Shown: positions 8,448 to 17,575 of the stretch, piece by piece
How positions within the stretch are numbered: position 1 is the stretch's first letter
Layout of the letters: every line of letters begins with the position of its first letter
Assembly: GCF_009754915.1 (NCBI RefSeq)
Contig: NZ_WPIK01000015.1
Coordinates: 29,496 to 93,495 of the forward strand
DNA from: Mucilaginibacter arboris
Lineage (GTDB): Bacteria > Bacteroidota > Bacteroidia > Sphingobacteriales > Sphingobacteriaceae
DNA length: 64,000 nucleotides
Reading direction: 5' to 3'
The notes under the pieces: generated by a model
Database searches by the model: none
Seen by the model: the letters and a program-made list of their open reading frames with translations, nothing else
Told to the model about the DNA's origin: nothing
Made by a program: the position numbers and the translations under genes

Positions 8448-8936
8448 ATGACACAAATCCGTTTATTTCTGCTGCTATTGATGGTTGTATTTGTTTTTCA
8501 GGCAAAAGCACAGCAAAAAGCAGTCAGATTACTTACAATCGATCAACTTGAAAAAAGGGTTAGCCATCAAGATACTGTTTTTATCGTTAATTTTTGGGCA
8601 ACATGGTGCGGCCCTTGCGTTAAAGAACTGCCGGTTTTTGATCAGTTGCAAAAGACGTACAAAAACCAGCCTTTAAAAGTGTTGTTGATTAGCATGGATT
8701 TTAAATCGAAATTGAATACTGCTGTTGTTCCTTTCGTACAAAACCATCATTTCACATCCGAAGTTTTTTTAGCAGATAAAAGCAGCGAACAGGAATTTAT
8801 TGACCGGATTGATAAGAACTGGAGCGGCGCTTTACCCGGAACATTGGTTATCAACACAAAAAAGAACTTACATAAATTTTATGAGCAGGAATTTACTTAT
8901 CCGGAATTGAATAAATTATATCAAAACTCAAAATAA
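8448..8936 (+). CDS. TlpA-like thioredoxin-fold protein, exported
   Basis: 162 residues with a signal peptide (MTQIRLFLLLLMVVFVFQ then AKAQ) and a thioredoxin-like fold. The active site is WATWCGPC with Cys54 and Cys57, followed by KELPVFDQL, the TlpA/ResA-type context. A cis-Pro segment ALPGTLVIN is present in the C-terminal half. Such proteins reduce or isomerise disulfides in the periplasm, for example in cytochrome c maturation. It is followed 2 bp later by another redoxin and the two are surely co-transcribed; a ccmB gene is in the window but 17 kb away. The exact client is unknown. Confidence 0.85.
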   Translation: MTQIRLFLLLLMVVFVFQAKAQQKAVRLLTIDQLEKRVSHQDTVFIVNFWATWCGPCVKELPVFDQLQKTYKNQPLKVLLISMDFKSKLNTAVVPFVQNHHFTSEVFLADKSSEQEFIDRIDKNWSGALPGTLVINTKKNLHKFYEQEFTYPELNKLYQNSK

Positions 8937-8938
8937 CT

Positions 8939-9544
8939 ATGAAAAGATTGTTTGTTTTATTACTGATTGCTGCTTCCAGTATTGCAGCAAAAGTAGCAGG
9001 TCCGGGTTACAAAGTAGGAGACATTGCAACCGATTTTAAACTAAAAAATGTAGATGGAAAAACAGTTTCCTTAACTGATTATCCTGCTGCAAAAGGCTAT
9101 ATTGTTATTTTCACTTGTAACCATTGTCCGTATGCCAGAGCTTACGAATCCCGGATTATGGCTTTAGATAAAATGTATGCTTCTAAAGGTTATCCCGTAA
9201 TTGCTATCAGTCCGAATGATCCGGCTGCCATTCCGGAGGATTCTCCTGAAAATATGAAGAAGCGGGCAACCGAAAAAAAATATTCTTTTCCTTATTTATT
9301 TGATGATACCGGCTTAACTACCAGAACTTATGGCGCTAAAGCAACGCCGCATGTGTATGTATTAAAGAAAACAGCAAAGGGAAACGTTGTACAATATATT
9401 GGCGCCATTGATGATGATACAGAAGGTACAAACATCAAAAATAAATATGTAGAAAATGCAGTAAATGCTTTGCTTTCGGGTAAAAACCCGACTATAACCA
9501 GCACTAAAGCTATTGGTTGTTCTATTAAATTAAAAGCTATCTGA
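8939..9544 (+). CDS. Exported AhpC/TSA-like redoxin
   Basis: 201 residues with a short signal peptide (MKRLFVLLLIAASSIAAKVA). The redoxin domain shows YKVGDIATDFKLKNVDGK, the motif FTCNHCPYA (Cys60, Cys63), AISPNDP and the cis-Pro strand ATPHVYVL. This CNHCPYA form is common in a subgroup of thioredoxin-family proteins with peroxiredoxin-like framing, often annotated only as thioredoxin family. It probably works with the TlpA-like protein encoded 2 bp upstream. The C-terminus GCSIKLKAI contains an extra Cys. A disulfide or thiol role in the periplasm is inferred; the substrate is unknown. Confidence 0.83.
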   Translation: MKRLFVLLLIAASSIAAKVAGPGYKVGDIATDFKLKNVDGKTVSLTDYPAAKGYIVIFTCNHCPYARAYESRIMALDKMYASKGYPVIAISPNDPAAIPEDSPENMKKRATEKKYSFPYLFDDTGLTTRTYGAKATPHVYVLKKTAKGNVVQYIGAIDDDTEGTNIKNKYVENAVNALLSGKNPTITSTKAIGCSIKLKAI

Positions 9545-9621
9545 TTAAAATATTCCTGTTAATTTTGGTCCCGGTTTATGAAAAGTAAGGGTCAGTTTAA
9601 ATTTCGATCATAAAAATTTAT

Positions 9622-9637
9622 AGTGCTTCTTTTATGC
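9622..9637 (-). repeat. Degenerate dispersed motif copy
   Basis: Reads GCATAAAAGAAGCACT on the minus strand, one base off the AAAAGAAGYAT core; a further degenerate copy GATACAAAAAGCAC lies at 9667-9680. Confidence 0.6.
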
Positions 9638-9702
9638 CTGTAAATTCTGTTCTTAGGTGTTATACTGATACAAAAAGCACAATAAGCCAAAGGATTTTAT
9701 GT

Positions 9703-9716
9703 GGTAAAAGAAGCAT
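9703..9716 (+). repeat. Dispersed motif copy
   Basis: GGTAAAAGAAGCAT preceded by TTTTATGT; between the redoxin gene and a 40-residue ORF. Confidence 0.85.
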
Positions 9717-9765
9717 AGAAAATAAGCTGAACAAAATTTAAACAGGTGCTAAACCGGGATTTTTT

Positions 9766-9888
9766 ATGCAAAAACCAAAAGAAGATTACTCTTTCTGGAC
9801 CAAATACAAACGTTTTGCCAGTACAGAAATACTGCTTTATGTAATTATGGTAATCGGGATTATTGTTGGTTTACTGGTTTTTGGATGA
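9766..9888 (+). CDS. Small single-span membrane protein (40 aa)
   Basis: An open frame of 40 codons: MQKPKEDYSFWTKYKRFAST, then EILLYVIMVIGIIVGLLVFG and TGA. The first half is polar and basic; the second is one hydrophobic helix, so an inner-membrane protein with its N-terminus in the cytoplasm is expected. Its stop codon is only 2 bp from the stop of the convergent DUF3857 gene, a tight fit that supports a real coding end. Codon choice looks like that of neighbours. I do not recognise a named family. Confidence is moderate because the frame is short. Confidence 0.55.
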   Translation: MQKPKEDYSFWTKYKRFASTEILLYVIMVIGIIVGLLVFG

Positions 9889-9890
9889 TG

Positions 9891-11795
9891 CTACTTTTTA
9901 ATTAGTGTAAAATGGGCATTATCCGATTCGTAAATAGTTTCATAAAAATCGGTTAACTCTTGATAAGTTTCGGGTGGATAAGTCCCGGCGTTTATCTGTA
10001 TTTTTCTGTTGTAAAAAAGCTTTCCCTCCTTAACTTCAATTTTAACATTAAAGCTTCCAAAAGGAGTAGAAGATTCTACATTTCGCGGACGTTGCTCTAT
10101 TTTATAATCGTCCGGCAATTGATAAACAATTTCATCTTTATCTACATAACCATGGTTAATGCAAACTGGTAAAACCCGGTTGCGTACTTCTTTTAAAGGA
10201 TGTTTTATAAAATTAACGCGGTTAACCGGCACTACAAACCTACCGTCGTTAAGCGTGCAATAGTTTGGTGCATCGAGGTCAATCGTTTCATAAGCAACAG
10301 GTTGTTGTGTTTTTTCCTGTTTCAGGTTGAATGATTTAATATTCAAATTTTCGATCAGGTAAACCTGCTGCAAATTTTTGATCTGTTCCTGGTAAGGCTC
10401 GCCGGCTAATTCGTCGCGGTTATCGTATTGTTCGCCTTCAAAACGGGTTTCCATTTTACCGTTCAGCATACCATCTTTATCGATAGAAAAAGTACATTTT
10501 CTAATTTGCAGGTTTGATGAAGTTTTATATTCTGTCGTACGCATCAGTTTTCCGCCTTGCTCGTTGCAGGCAACTACATTTCTTCCGTCTGTAAAATCTC
10601 CCAAAAAACCGAATGGAATTTCTTTACTGGTACATTCAAGCCACGTTGTATCATTTTTAAAAGGCACACACAAAATGATATGATTGCCTTGTAAGCTTGC
10701 AAATGTTGGATCGATGCTTCTTTTACGGTAATGGTCTCCGTAAACAATACAATAATAAGAATCTATTCCTGCAACTTTCAGCAAGCCTCTTGTATAGTTT
10801 ACCAAACCTTTGCAATCACCGTAACTTAACTGATCTACTTCACTTGCTAATGTAGGCTGATAACCACCAACACCTATTTGCACGCTGATGTAGCGTGTTT
10901 TCTGCTGCATGTATTCGTAAATCTTTTTTGCTTTTTGCTTCGGGTCAGGAATATCTTTTACCAGATCACGGATGTAAACAGCCGTTTGAGCCGGAATTTC
11001 ATCGCGTCCTTTTAATAAAGTGCTGGCCATCCATTTGCTAAACTCGTCCCAATTGGTAAAAGAACCAGGCTTGCCACCGAAAGAAAATTTTTCCGGAACT
11101 ACTTCTACAGAAGTTAAAAAAGTATGCGGATCTGGCAGGTAAGGTTCATTTCGAAGCGCTTTAATATTACTGATCTGCCAGCTATAAATTTTCTGATCTT
11201 TAATTGTCTCCGTTTGCATTTTGCCCTGAAAGTTGTTTTCCTTGATACGAAGGTTAAGATCTGGTTTGCAAATCACTTTAAAAGAACTTTTTTCTACAGC
11301 AATTTCCGGTGCTGATTCTGGTTGCCATTGAGGTAATGCCAAACTTTGGTGCTGCTTAATTTCGTACTCAAATTCTACCGTGTAAGGATAACTGTTAACC
11401 GACGGCTTAAAATGCTTCACGCGGTCATCTTCATACAAAGAAAAATTGCTGATTACACTTACATCATTAAAATCACGTTCAGAAAATTTTCCTGTTGGCA
11501 ATCCGAATTCGTTATAAACTACTCCTTTTACCGATTTAATTTGACGGCTTTTATCGTAGCCAATTGCAATCCTGGCATAATCATCACCGTTTTTATTTAA
11601 AATAGTAATTGCTTCTTTTAGGTGGTAAATTACGTTGTCGGGTTCTTTAATTTCTATTGTCTCTTCCAGGTTCCTTACCACCGCAGTGGCATAAGGTTTC
11701 AGGTTTTGAGGAATAGCAGCTACATCATAAGGATTTTGTGCAAAGCCAAAAAACGATATGCAGAGCAGCAGAAGGATAGCTAAAGTTGCTTTCAT
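9891..11795 (-). CDS. DUF3857 / transglutaminase-like secreted protein
   Basis: 634 residues. The signal peptide is MKATLAILLLLCISFFGFAQ. Residues about 35-215 form the DUF3857 beta domain, about 265-400 a transglutaminase-like fold, and the rest a DUF2569/DUF3858-like C-terminal beta region. Catalytic residues are mostly present: Cys328 in SYGDCKGL and His372 in QGNHIIL; the third position is Glu387 (WLECTSK) rather than the usual Asp. The family is common in Bacteroidetes and of unknown substrate. The gene overlaps its upstream paralogue by 4 bp (ATGA), so they are co-translated. The dispersed motif at 10714-10727 encodes K358-R-S-I361 in frame, and a one-base-off copy at 11608-11625 encodes LKEAI. 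Confidence 0.85.
   Translation of the reverse strand: MKATLAILLLLCISFFGFAQNPYDVAAIPQNLKPYATAVVRNLEETIEIKEPDNVIYHLKEAITILNKNGDDYARIAIGYDKSRQIKSVKGVVYNEFGLPTGKFSERDFNDVSVISNFSLYEDDRVKHFKPSVNSYPYTVEFEYEIKQHQSLALPQWQPESAPEIAVEKSSFKVICKPDLNLRIKENNFQGKMQTETIKDQKIYSWQISNIKALRNEPYLPDPHTFLTSVEVVPEKFSFGGKPGSFTNWDEFSKWMASTLLKGRDEIPAQTAVYIRDLVKDIPDPKQKAKKIYEYMQQKTRYISVQIGVGGYQPTLASEVDQLSYGDCKGLVNYTRGLLKVAGIDSYYCIVYGDHYRKRSIDPTFASLQGNHIILCVPFKNDTTWLECTSKEIPFGFLGDFTDGRNVVACNEQGGKLMRTTEYKTSSNLQIRKCTFSIDKDGMLNGKMETRFEGEQYDNRDELAGEPYQEQIKNLQQVYLIENLNIKSFNLKQEKTQQPVAYETIDLDAPNYCTLNDGRFVVPVNRVNFIKHPLKEVRNRVLPVCINHGYVDKDEIVYQLPDDYKIEQRPRNVESSTPFGSFNVKIEVKEGKLFYNRKIQINAGTYPPETYQELTDFYETIYESDNAHFTLIKK
10714..10727 (-). 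repeat. Dispersed motif copy inside DUF3857 gene
   Basis: CGTAAAAGAAGCAT on the minus strand, in the sense orientation of the gene; read as RKRSI. Confidence 0.85.
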
Positions 11796-13762
11796 TTTTT
11801 CTTTTTAAAGATGATTTCTGCTCGTTCTGATTGCACAATTTTGTTAAACAGCTCTTTTAAATAAGGATATTCTTCCGGTTCATAAACTGATTTATTAAGC
11901 TGTTTCACTTCAGAAAAACTAAACGCGCTGCCATCAACATCAATTTGGGTTTGATACTGGCCGCCATGTGCAGGAAGCGCAATGCCAATATCTGCTGGTT
12001 TACTTACAATTTCATACTGTTCCGGAAAAATTACACGGATCATGGTTTTTGTTTCAGAAGGCGCCCCCCAGTTAACCGGATAAGTCCTTTCCTGAAGTTT
12101 AAACGGGTTTTCGGTAGTTCTGTCCATAAAAAACGGATTGAAAGAAAACTGTTCTTTGCCTAATTTTTCATAAGCATTAATTTCTATTTCGTAAACTTCG
12201 CTTAATGGTTTTTCGTTATCATCTAAATTCTGGATTTCTGATTTAAGTATTTTAATTTTTGGCATACTTTCATCCAGGTTTTCTACATATTCATCAACGC
12301 TGTTAAATTTTTTTATCTTGTTACGTTTGTTATAAGCTTCATAACCAAATGAGTAATGGCTCATGGTGCCTTTCAACTTTCCGTTTTCATCCAAAGCCAA
12401 ATTTAAATTGTAAACAGAGCTTTCTTTTTGCGATGCTTTTAAATCGGTCCAGTAAGAGGGTTTATCCAGGCTGATCACTCTTCCCTGGTCGTTAATGCAA
12501 CGGATCGGCAGCAAACCAAAAGGCAGCAGCGGGTCGGTTGCATCCAGTAAATACTTCTGATCGCCAATATCTACTTGTGCAATTACATAATTAAACTCGC
12601 TTACTACCGGAAAAAGTTTGTTGATCAAACCATTATTTCTGGTAGAAAGTATGACCGCTTCGGATTGTAAACCAGCCGCAGATAAAGCAGAAACCAAAGC
12701 CAGGTTAATATCGGCCGAACTACCTGAACGCTTGTCTAATGCTTTTTTTATGCCATCAACACTGTATTTTTCAACATCGTTATCCCATTTAAACCATTTT
12801 TGCAGGTAACTGTAAACTGCTTTTGCTTTGGCGAGGTCATCAGTGGCACCGGCTGTAATTGCTGGAATTTTATCTTTAAACAAATCCTTCCGTTTCATCT
12901 GTTTGCCAAACATTTCGTCCCGCTTCAATTCATCGTCAACATCTGTCCATTGTTTGGTAATTTTATGTTTGATGCCGTGATAATCTGTAAATTCCGACAA
13001 TTCAAAATATATGGCCGAAATAAAGTTGGAAGGTGCAGTCATGTATTTTTCTTCTACAAAAGCCGGAATATCTGTCATTGCATAAGTAATTACAGAACAA
13101 TCTGCTTTAAAGCCGCCGCCTGGCGTAAAACACTCGCGTTCTAAAACTGCTGCATTTTTGGTCAGTTTCCTGCCTCCGCGAAGCGAAACATTGTAATTAT
13201 AAACGGCTGGAATATGTGCAATGTATTCGCTGTAAACTTTAGGAATATCGGTTTGAAAATCCCAGCTTTTAAAGTTAAAAACAAAAGGGGAAACCAGCGT
13301 ATATTTATATTCGATAATACAGCCGTCTTTTAAATTGGGCATGGCAAACCTTACCTGGTTGAGGTATTTCGATTTATTTTCCTTGTAAATCTTCGATTTA
13401 TCAAGCGCATACGACTGGGCAATACCGTTTTCATCATTATAAAAAGTAATGCCTTCAACGCCTTCAACCGTTTCTTCCCGTTCTTCCTGCTTGTGCAAGC
13501 GTATAATTACATCGCCGTGTTTAAAACCTTTACTATTGAAAATTTTAATTCTGACATGATATTCAAATACAAGTGGCGAACCTTCGCGATTGCTTATCTG
13601 TGCTGTGCCAAACTCTCTTAAAACTACTGCATTTGCAGCCGAATCTTTGCTGTAAGTTTTCATATTAAGCTCATCCGCAGCATATTTTCCATAATCAAAG
13701 TCCTGGGCATAAGCTTTTATTCCTGCTAACAGCAGTAAATAAATAAGTAAATGTTTTTTCAA
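11792..13762 (-). CDS. DUF3857 protein with degenerate transglutaminase domain
   Basis: 656 residues with signal peptide MKKHLLIYLLLLAGIKAYAQ. It shares the DUF3857 plus transglutaminase-like architecture with the downstream gene and overlaps it by 4 bp. The catalytic region reads KRSGSSADINLALVSALSAA, where active members have GDCKD; the Cys is replaced by Ser/Ala. The catalytic His position reads FNYVIAQV (Tyr), while the Asp in LLDATDP is kept. I infer that this copy has lost peptidase or transferase chemistry and serves as a structural or binding partner of the active-looking neighbour. A 113-aa antisense frame inside it is a shadow. Confidence 0.85.
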   Translation of the reverse strand: MKKHLLIYLLLLAGIKAYAQDFDYGKYAADELNMKTYSKDSAANAVVLREFGTAQISNREGSPLVFEYHVRIKIFNSKGFKHGDVIIRLHKQEEREETVEGVEGITFYNDENGIAQSYALDKSKIYKENKSKYLNQVRFAMPNLKDGCIIEYKYTLVSPFVFNFKSWDFQTDIPKVYSEYIAHIPAVYNYNVSLRGGRKLTKNAAVLERECFTPGGGFKADCSVITYAMTDIPAFVEEKYMTAPSNFISAIYFELSEFTDYHGIKHKITKQWTDVDDELKRDEMFGKQMKRKDLFKDKIPAITAGATDDLAKAKAVYSYLQKWFKWDNDVEKYSVDGIKKALDKRSGSSADINLALVSALSAAGLQSEAVILSTRNNGLINKLFPVVSEFNYVIAQVDIGDQKYLLDATDPLLPFGLLPIRCINDQGRVISLDKPSYWTDLKASQKESSVYNLNLALDENGKLKGTMSHYSFGYEAYNKRNKIKKFNSVDEYVENLDESMPKIKILKSEIQNLDDNEKPLSEVYEIEINAYEKLGKEQFSFNPFFMDRTTENPFKLQERTYPVNWGAPSETKTMIRVIFPEQYEIVSKPADIGIALPAHGGQYQTQIDVDGSAFSFSEVKQLNKSVYEPEEYPYLKELFNKIVQSERAEIIFKKKK

Positions 13763-13836
13763 GTGATGAAGGTTTTGGTAGTCAATATTAAAATACTTTT
13801 ACGACAATTCAAATGCCTTGTTAATAAAAAAACAGG

Positions 13837-13850
13837 CATAAAAGAAGCAT
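13837..13850 (+). repeat. Dispersed motif copy
   Basis: CATAAAAGAAGCAT between the divergent DUF3857 and exonuclease genes. Confidence 0.85.
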
Positions 13851-13912
13851 GCTAATACAAGTAATTTTTTGGGTTCTGATGGTTTTTACGACCTTAGCGC
13901 TTTATTTACACC

Positions 13913-14992
13913 ATGAAATTAAATTTAAAACGTCCGCTTGCATTTTTTGACCTGGAAACAACAGGCGTACATATTGGCAACGACCGGATTGTAGAGATGT
14001 CCATCATTAAAATGAACGAAGATGGAAGTGAAGAAGTAAAGACCTGGCGTTTTAATCCCGGCATGCCAATTCCGCTCGAATCATCCTTAGTTCATGGCAT
14101 TTATGATGAACATGTTAAAGATGAACCAGCTTTTAAAGAAGTTGGGGCAGAGATAGCAGCATTTTTAACAAACAGCGACCTTGCAGGATACAATTCTAAC
14201 AAGTTTGATATCCCAATGCTGATGGAAGAATTTTTAAGGGCTGAAGTTGACTTCGACCTGGAAAACCGTCATTTTGTAGATGTGCAAAATATTTTCCACC
14301 AGATGGAGCAGCGTACTTTACGTGCGGCTTACCAGTTTTACTGCGGAAAAGACATTATCAACGCGCATTCTGCAGAAGCTGATACCCGCGCAACGATGGA
14401 AGTTTTGTTAGCGCAAATTATGAAATACGAAGGCGTGGAATGGGAAAATAAAAAGGGTGTAAAAACAGTACCGGTGGTAAATGATGTAGAAGCTTTACAT
14501 CAATTTACCAATCTTTCTAAGCCGGTTGATTTTGCCGGGAGAATGGTTTTTAACGAAAGCGGCGAAGAGCTGTTTAACTTTGGAAAACACAAAGGCAAAA
14601 GGGTAGAAGATGTGTTCCAGTTGGAGCCGAGCTATTACGCCTGGATGATGCAGGGCGATTTTCCGTTATATACCAAACGCCGTTTGGAAGCAATTTACAA
14701 ACGCTGGACTGCCAAAAAGAACCAGTCAAAACCGCAGCAGCCAAAACCGGAAACGCAAAACAGGCCGCCGCAGCCAAAGCAAGATCAGGCTGTACCCGAA
14801 AATCAGAATCAAAATCAGCCGAAGCCTTATGTAAAACCGGCACAGCCTGGTAATCAAAGTCAAAGGCCGCAGCAACAGCAAAGGCCTCAGCATAAACCAA
14901 ATTATCAGCAACAGCCGCGAAAGGAACAAAAACCAGCAGAACCAATTAATGATGACATGCTGAACCAGTTGAAAATGAAGTTTGGCAAATAA
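13913..14992 (+). CDS. DnaQ-like 3'-5' exonuclease with Pro/Gln-rich tail
   Basis: 359 residues. Residues 8-175 are a DEDDh exonuclease domain: Asp13 and Glu15 (FFDLETTG), Asp99 (YNSNKFD), His152 and Asp157 (AHSAEAD), so the metal site is complete. Residues about 215-262 (FNFGKHKGKRVEDVFQLEPS, YYAWMMQGDFPLYTKRRL) resemble a DUF3820-type module, also found as a free-standing protein at 48682. From about 265 the protein is low-complexity, rich in Pro, Gln, Lys and Asn, and ends with a short ordered helix (NDDMLNQLKMKFGK). This resembles proofreading epsilon subunits but is longer; a role in DNA repair or as polymerase III epsilon-like factor is likely. Confidence 0.88.
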   Translation: MKLNLKRPLAFFDLETTGVHIGNDRIVEMSIIKMNEDGSEEVKTWRFNPGMPIPLESSLVHGIYDEHVKDEPAFKEVGAEIAAFLTNSDLAGYNSNKFDIPMLMEEFLRAEVDFDLENRHFVDVQNIFHQMEQRTLRAAYQFYCGKDIINAHSAEADTRATMEVLLAQIMKYEGVEWENKKGVKTVPVVNDVEALHQFTNLSKPVDFAGRMVFNESGEELFNFGKHKGKRVEDVFQLEPSYYAWMMQGDFPLYTKRRLEAIYKRWTAKKNQSKPQQPKPETQNRPPQPKQDQAVPENQNQNQPKPYVKPAQPGNQSQRPQQQQRPQHKPNYQQQPRKEQKPAEPINDDMLNQLKMKFGK

Positions 14993-14996
14993 AATA

Positions 14997-15010
14997 ATAC
15001 TTCTTTTACC
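14997..15010 (-). repeat. Dispersed motif copy (AAAAGAAGTAT form)
   Basis: Begins 4 nt after the exonuclease stop; minus-strand reading GGTAAAAGAAGTAT, preceded on that strand by ATC. Confidence 0.82.
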
Positions 15011-15021
15011 GATTAATAATT

Positions 15022-15051
15022 GGTGTTACTAAACCTGTAACACCTTTTTTT
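15022..15051 (+). terminator. Rho-independent terminator after the exonuclease gene
   Basis: GGTGTTAC, a 7-nt loop, GTAACACC and seven T. It lies between two motif copies pointing away from each other. Confidence 0.9.
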
Positions 15052-15055
15052 ATGC

Positions 15056-15069
15056 CTTAAAAGAAGCAT
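15056..15069 (+). repeat. Dispersed motif copy
   Basis: CTTAAAAGAAGCAT directly after the terminator T run, which supplies TTTTATGC as its left arm. Confidence 0.85.
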
Positions 15070-15173
15070 TGCTTTCTTATTTTTTTCACCAAAAAAGAAA
15101 AAATATAAAAGTTTGAGGTTATGGAAAAAAAAGTTTTCTTTGCAAAACTTATTTAGACTTAATCCAAATAAAA

Positions 15174-17546
15174 ATGAATAAAAGTAGCCTTAACTTTATT
15201 ACCTTACTTATCTCCCTGCTTTTTTACAAACAAAGCTTTGCACAGCAACAGAATGCAAGCATCAAAGGGCACATTACAACTTCTGATAATAAACCGGCAG
15301 AATATGTTTCTGTTATTTTAAATGATAAAGGTGCTGGAACATTAACCAATGCTAATGGCGATTATGTATTTCATAAATTAAGGGCAGGAAATTATTTAAT
15401 CAGGGTTTCTGCAGTTGGTTTATCTTCACAAAGCAAAACAATCGATTTGAAAAACGGCGAGGCCAGAACAGCAGATTTTATGCTTAATGAAAACGCCAGG
15501 CAGCTAAAAGAAGTAAATATCAACGCCAGTAAAAACAATAAGTTTATTGTTAAACAAAGCGAAACAGTAGGAAAAATTCCGTTAACGCAGTTGGAAAACC
15601 CACAGGTTTATACTTCCATCAGTAAAGATTTAATGACTGAGCAATTGGTTTTTTCGGTTGATGATGCCATTCGTAATGCGCCTGGTATCCAAATGATGTG
15701 GCAGGCAACAAGCCGCAGCGGCGATGGCGGCAGCTATTATAATTCACGCGGTTTCATTGTTCAAAGTCAGTTTAGAAATGGTTTGGCAGGTATTATAACT
15801 TCCACCAACGATGCGGCTAATATTGATAAAGTAGAAGTGGTTAAAGGCCCATCTGCCACACTGTTTGGCAGCGCTTTTACATCATACGGCGGTTTAATCA
15901 ATCGTACAACCAAAAAGCCTTTTGATACTTTTGGTGGCGAAGTAGCTTATTCTGCAGGAAGTTATGGTTTTAACCGTTTAAGTGTTGATATAAATACACC
16001 GCTTGATCCGGCAAAAAAAGTATTATTCCGTTTAAATGCTGCCGGAAATTACAAAGGCAGTTTTCAGGATGCGGGCTTTAAACAAAGCATTTTTATTGCA
16101 CCAAGCTTATCTTATCAGGCTACAAAACGTTTATCGTTTTCGTTTGATGCAGAACTTTCTTATGGTAAGGGTACCGGCGATCAATTTATTTTCTTTGATC
16201 AATCTGTAGCGGCTTTAGGTGTGAACAGTGCAGAAAAAGTAAACATCGATTATAAAAAAGCTTATTTCTCCAATGATCTGATCCAAAATTCGCAAAGCAA
16301 TAACTTTTACGGGCAAGCTGTTTATAAGATTTCTGATCAATGGATATCACAAACCAACTTTTCTGCCTCTAACAGTTACTCTAACGGACACGGGCCTTAT
16401 TTTTATTTGGTGCCAAAAGATTCGCTATCCAGAAATGATCAGGCTACCAGAAATAGTAAAGCAGCTTATATAGAAGCCCAGCAAAATTTTAATGGAGATT
16501 TTAAAATCGGTGGCCTGCGCAATCGTTTTGTTGGTGGTTTAGACTTTACGCGCATCAATTCGCAACAGTTTTTTTACGGCGCAACACTTCCTAAAAATAT
16601 TTCAACCATTGGCCAGCCTTCCAACTATTATGATTTTAACAGGGCAAATTTAGATGCTGAATATGCTAAAGCAAATCCATACGGTTATAACACTTATCCT
16701 TACGGCTTCAGAAATAATACTTATAGTGCTTATGTATCTGATGTATTGAACATTACTGATAATTTATTAGCTTCGGCAGGTGTACGCATCGATCGTTTTG
16801 ATAACCAAACCAGTGCTTACAAACAAACTGCTTATTCGCCAAAATTTGGCTTGGTTTATCAGCCAATAAAAGATGTAGTTTCTTTGTTTGCCAATTATCA
16901 AAATGGTTTTGTTAATCAAAACGGCACAGATTTTAACGGCAAATCCTTCAAACCAGAACAAGCCAATCAAACCGAAGGCGGCGTAAAATTGGATGCATTT
17001 GGCGGCAAATTGAGCAGCACTTTGAGTTATTATTATATCGAAGTAAAAGATATTTTGAGAGCTGATCCGGCACATGCAAATTTTTCCATCCAAAACGGAA
17101 CACAGTTGAGCAAAGGTTTGGAAGCCGAAGTAATTGCCAATCCGTTTGAAGGTTTTAATGTTGTTGCAGGCTTTGGTTACAATGATTCAAGATATATCAA
17201 CGCCAATGCAGATGTGGATGGCCGCCGCCCTTCAACAGCTTCTTCGCCTTATAATACTAATTTGTGGTTAAGCTATCGTATCATGCATGGTTATGTAAAA
17301 GGTTTGGGTTTTGGCGTAGGCGGAAATTATGCTAGCGAAAATCACATTGTCAACAGTGCAAGCCTTGGTGTTTTCAGCTTGCCGTCTTATACCGTTTTGA
17401 ATGCTTCTACTTTTTATGACCTCAAAAAATACAGGTTTGGGTTGAAGTGTGACAATTTCACCAACAAAAAATACTGGATCGGATACACTACCATGAACCC
17501 GCAACAATTAATAAGCGTTGTTGGAAGCATAGCGTATAAATTCTAA
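15174..17546 (+). CDS. TonB-dependent siderophore-type receptor
   Basis: 790 residues with a signal peptide ending at about residue 24 (LLFYKQSFAQ). Residues about 26-112 are a CarboxypepD-regulatory-like domain (GHITTSDNKPAEYVSVIL). The plug has DAIRNAPGIQMMW, SRGFIVQSQFRNGL and the hallmark VEVVKGPSATLFGSAFTSYGG. The barrel contains SYSPKFGLVYQP-like strands and ends VVGSIAYKF. The FhuA/FoxA-like framing, especially the pattern 'NIDKVEVVKGPSATLFG', supports a siderophore receptor. The next gene, 29 bp downstream, is a PepSY membrane protein that often accompanies such receptors in iron uptake. No Fur box was identified by eye. Confidence 0.9.
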   Translation: MNKSSLNFITLLISLLFYKQSFAQQQNASIKGHITTSDNKPAEYVSVILNDKGAGTLTNANGDYVFHKLRAGNYLIRVSAVGLSSQSKTIDLKNGEARTADFMLNENARQLKEVNINASKNNKFIVKQSETVGKIPLTQLENPQVYTSISKDLMTEQLVFSVDDAIRNAPGIQMMWQATSRSGDGGSYYNSRGFIVQSQFRNGLAGIITSTNDAANIDKVEVVKGPSATLFGSAFTSYGGLINRTTKKPFDTFGGEVAYSAGSYGFNRLSVDINTPLDPAKKVLFRLNAAGNYKGSFQDAGFKQSIFIAPSLSYQATKRLSFSFDAELSYGKGTGDQFIFFDQSVAALGVNSAEKVNIDYKKAYFSNDLIQNSQSNNFYGQAVYKISDQWISQTNFSASNSYSNGHGPYFYLVPKDSLSRNDQATRNSKAAYIEAQQNFNGDFKIGGLRNRFVGGLDFTRINSQQFFYGATLPKNISTIGQPSNYYDFNRANLDAEYAKANPYGYNTYPYGFRNNTYSAYVSDVLNITDNLLASAGVRIDRFDNQTSAYKQTAYSPKFGLVYQPIKDVVSLFANYQNGFVNQNGTDFNGKSFKPEQANQTEGGVKLDAFGGKLSSTLSYYYIEVKDILRADPAHANFSIQNGTQLSKGLEAEVIANPFEGFNVVAGFGYNDSRYINANADVDGRRPSTASSPYNTNLWLSYRIMHGYVKGLGFGVGGNYASENHIVNSASLGVFSLPSYTVLNASTFYDLKKYRFGLKCDNFTNKKYWIGYTTMNPQQLISVVGSIAYKF

Positions 17547-17575
17547 TTTTCAATAGATTTTAATCGGATGAAAGC

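Noticed and set aside
11945..13144. Antisense frames over the DUF3857 genes
   Set aside because: Shadows of two large conserved genes with clear signal peptides.
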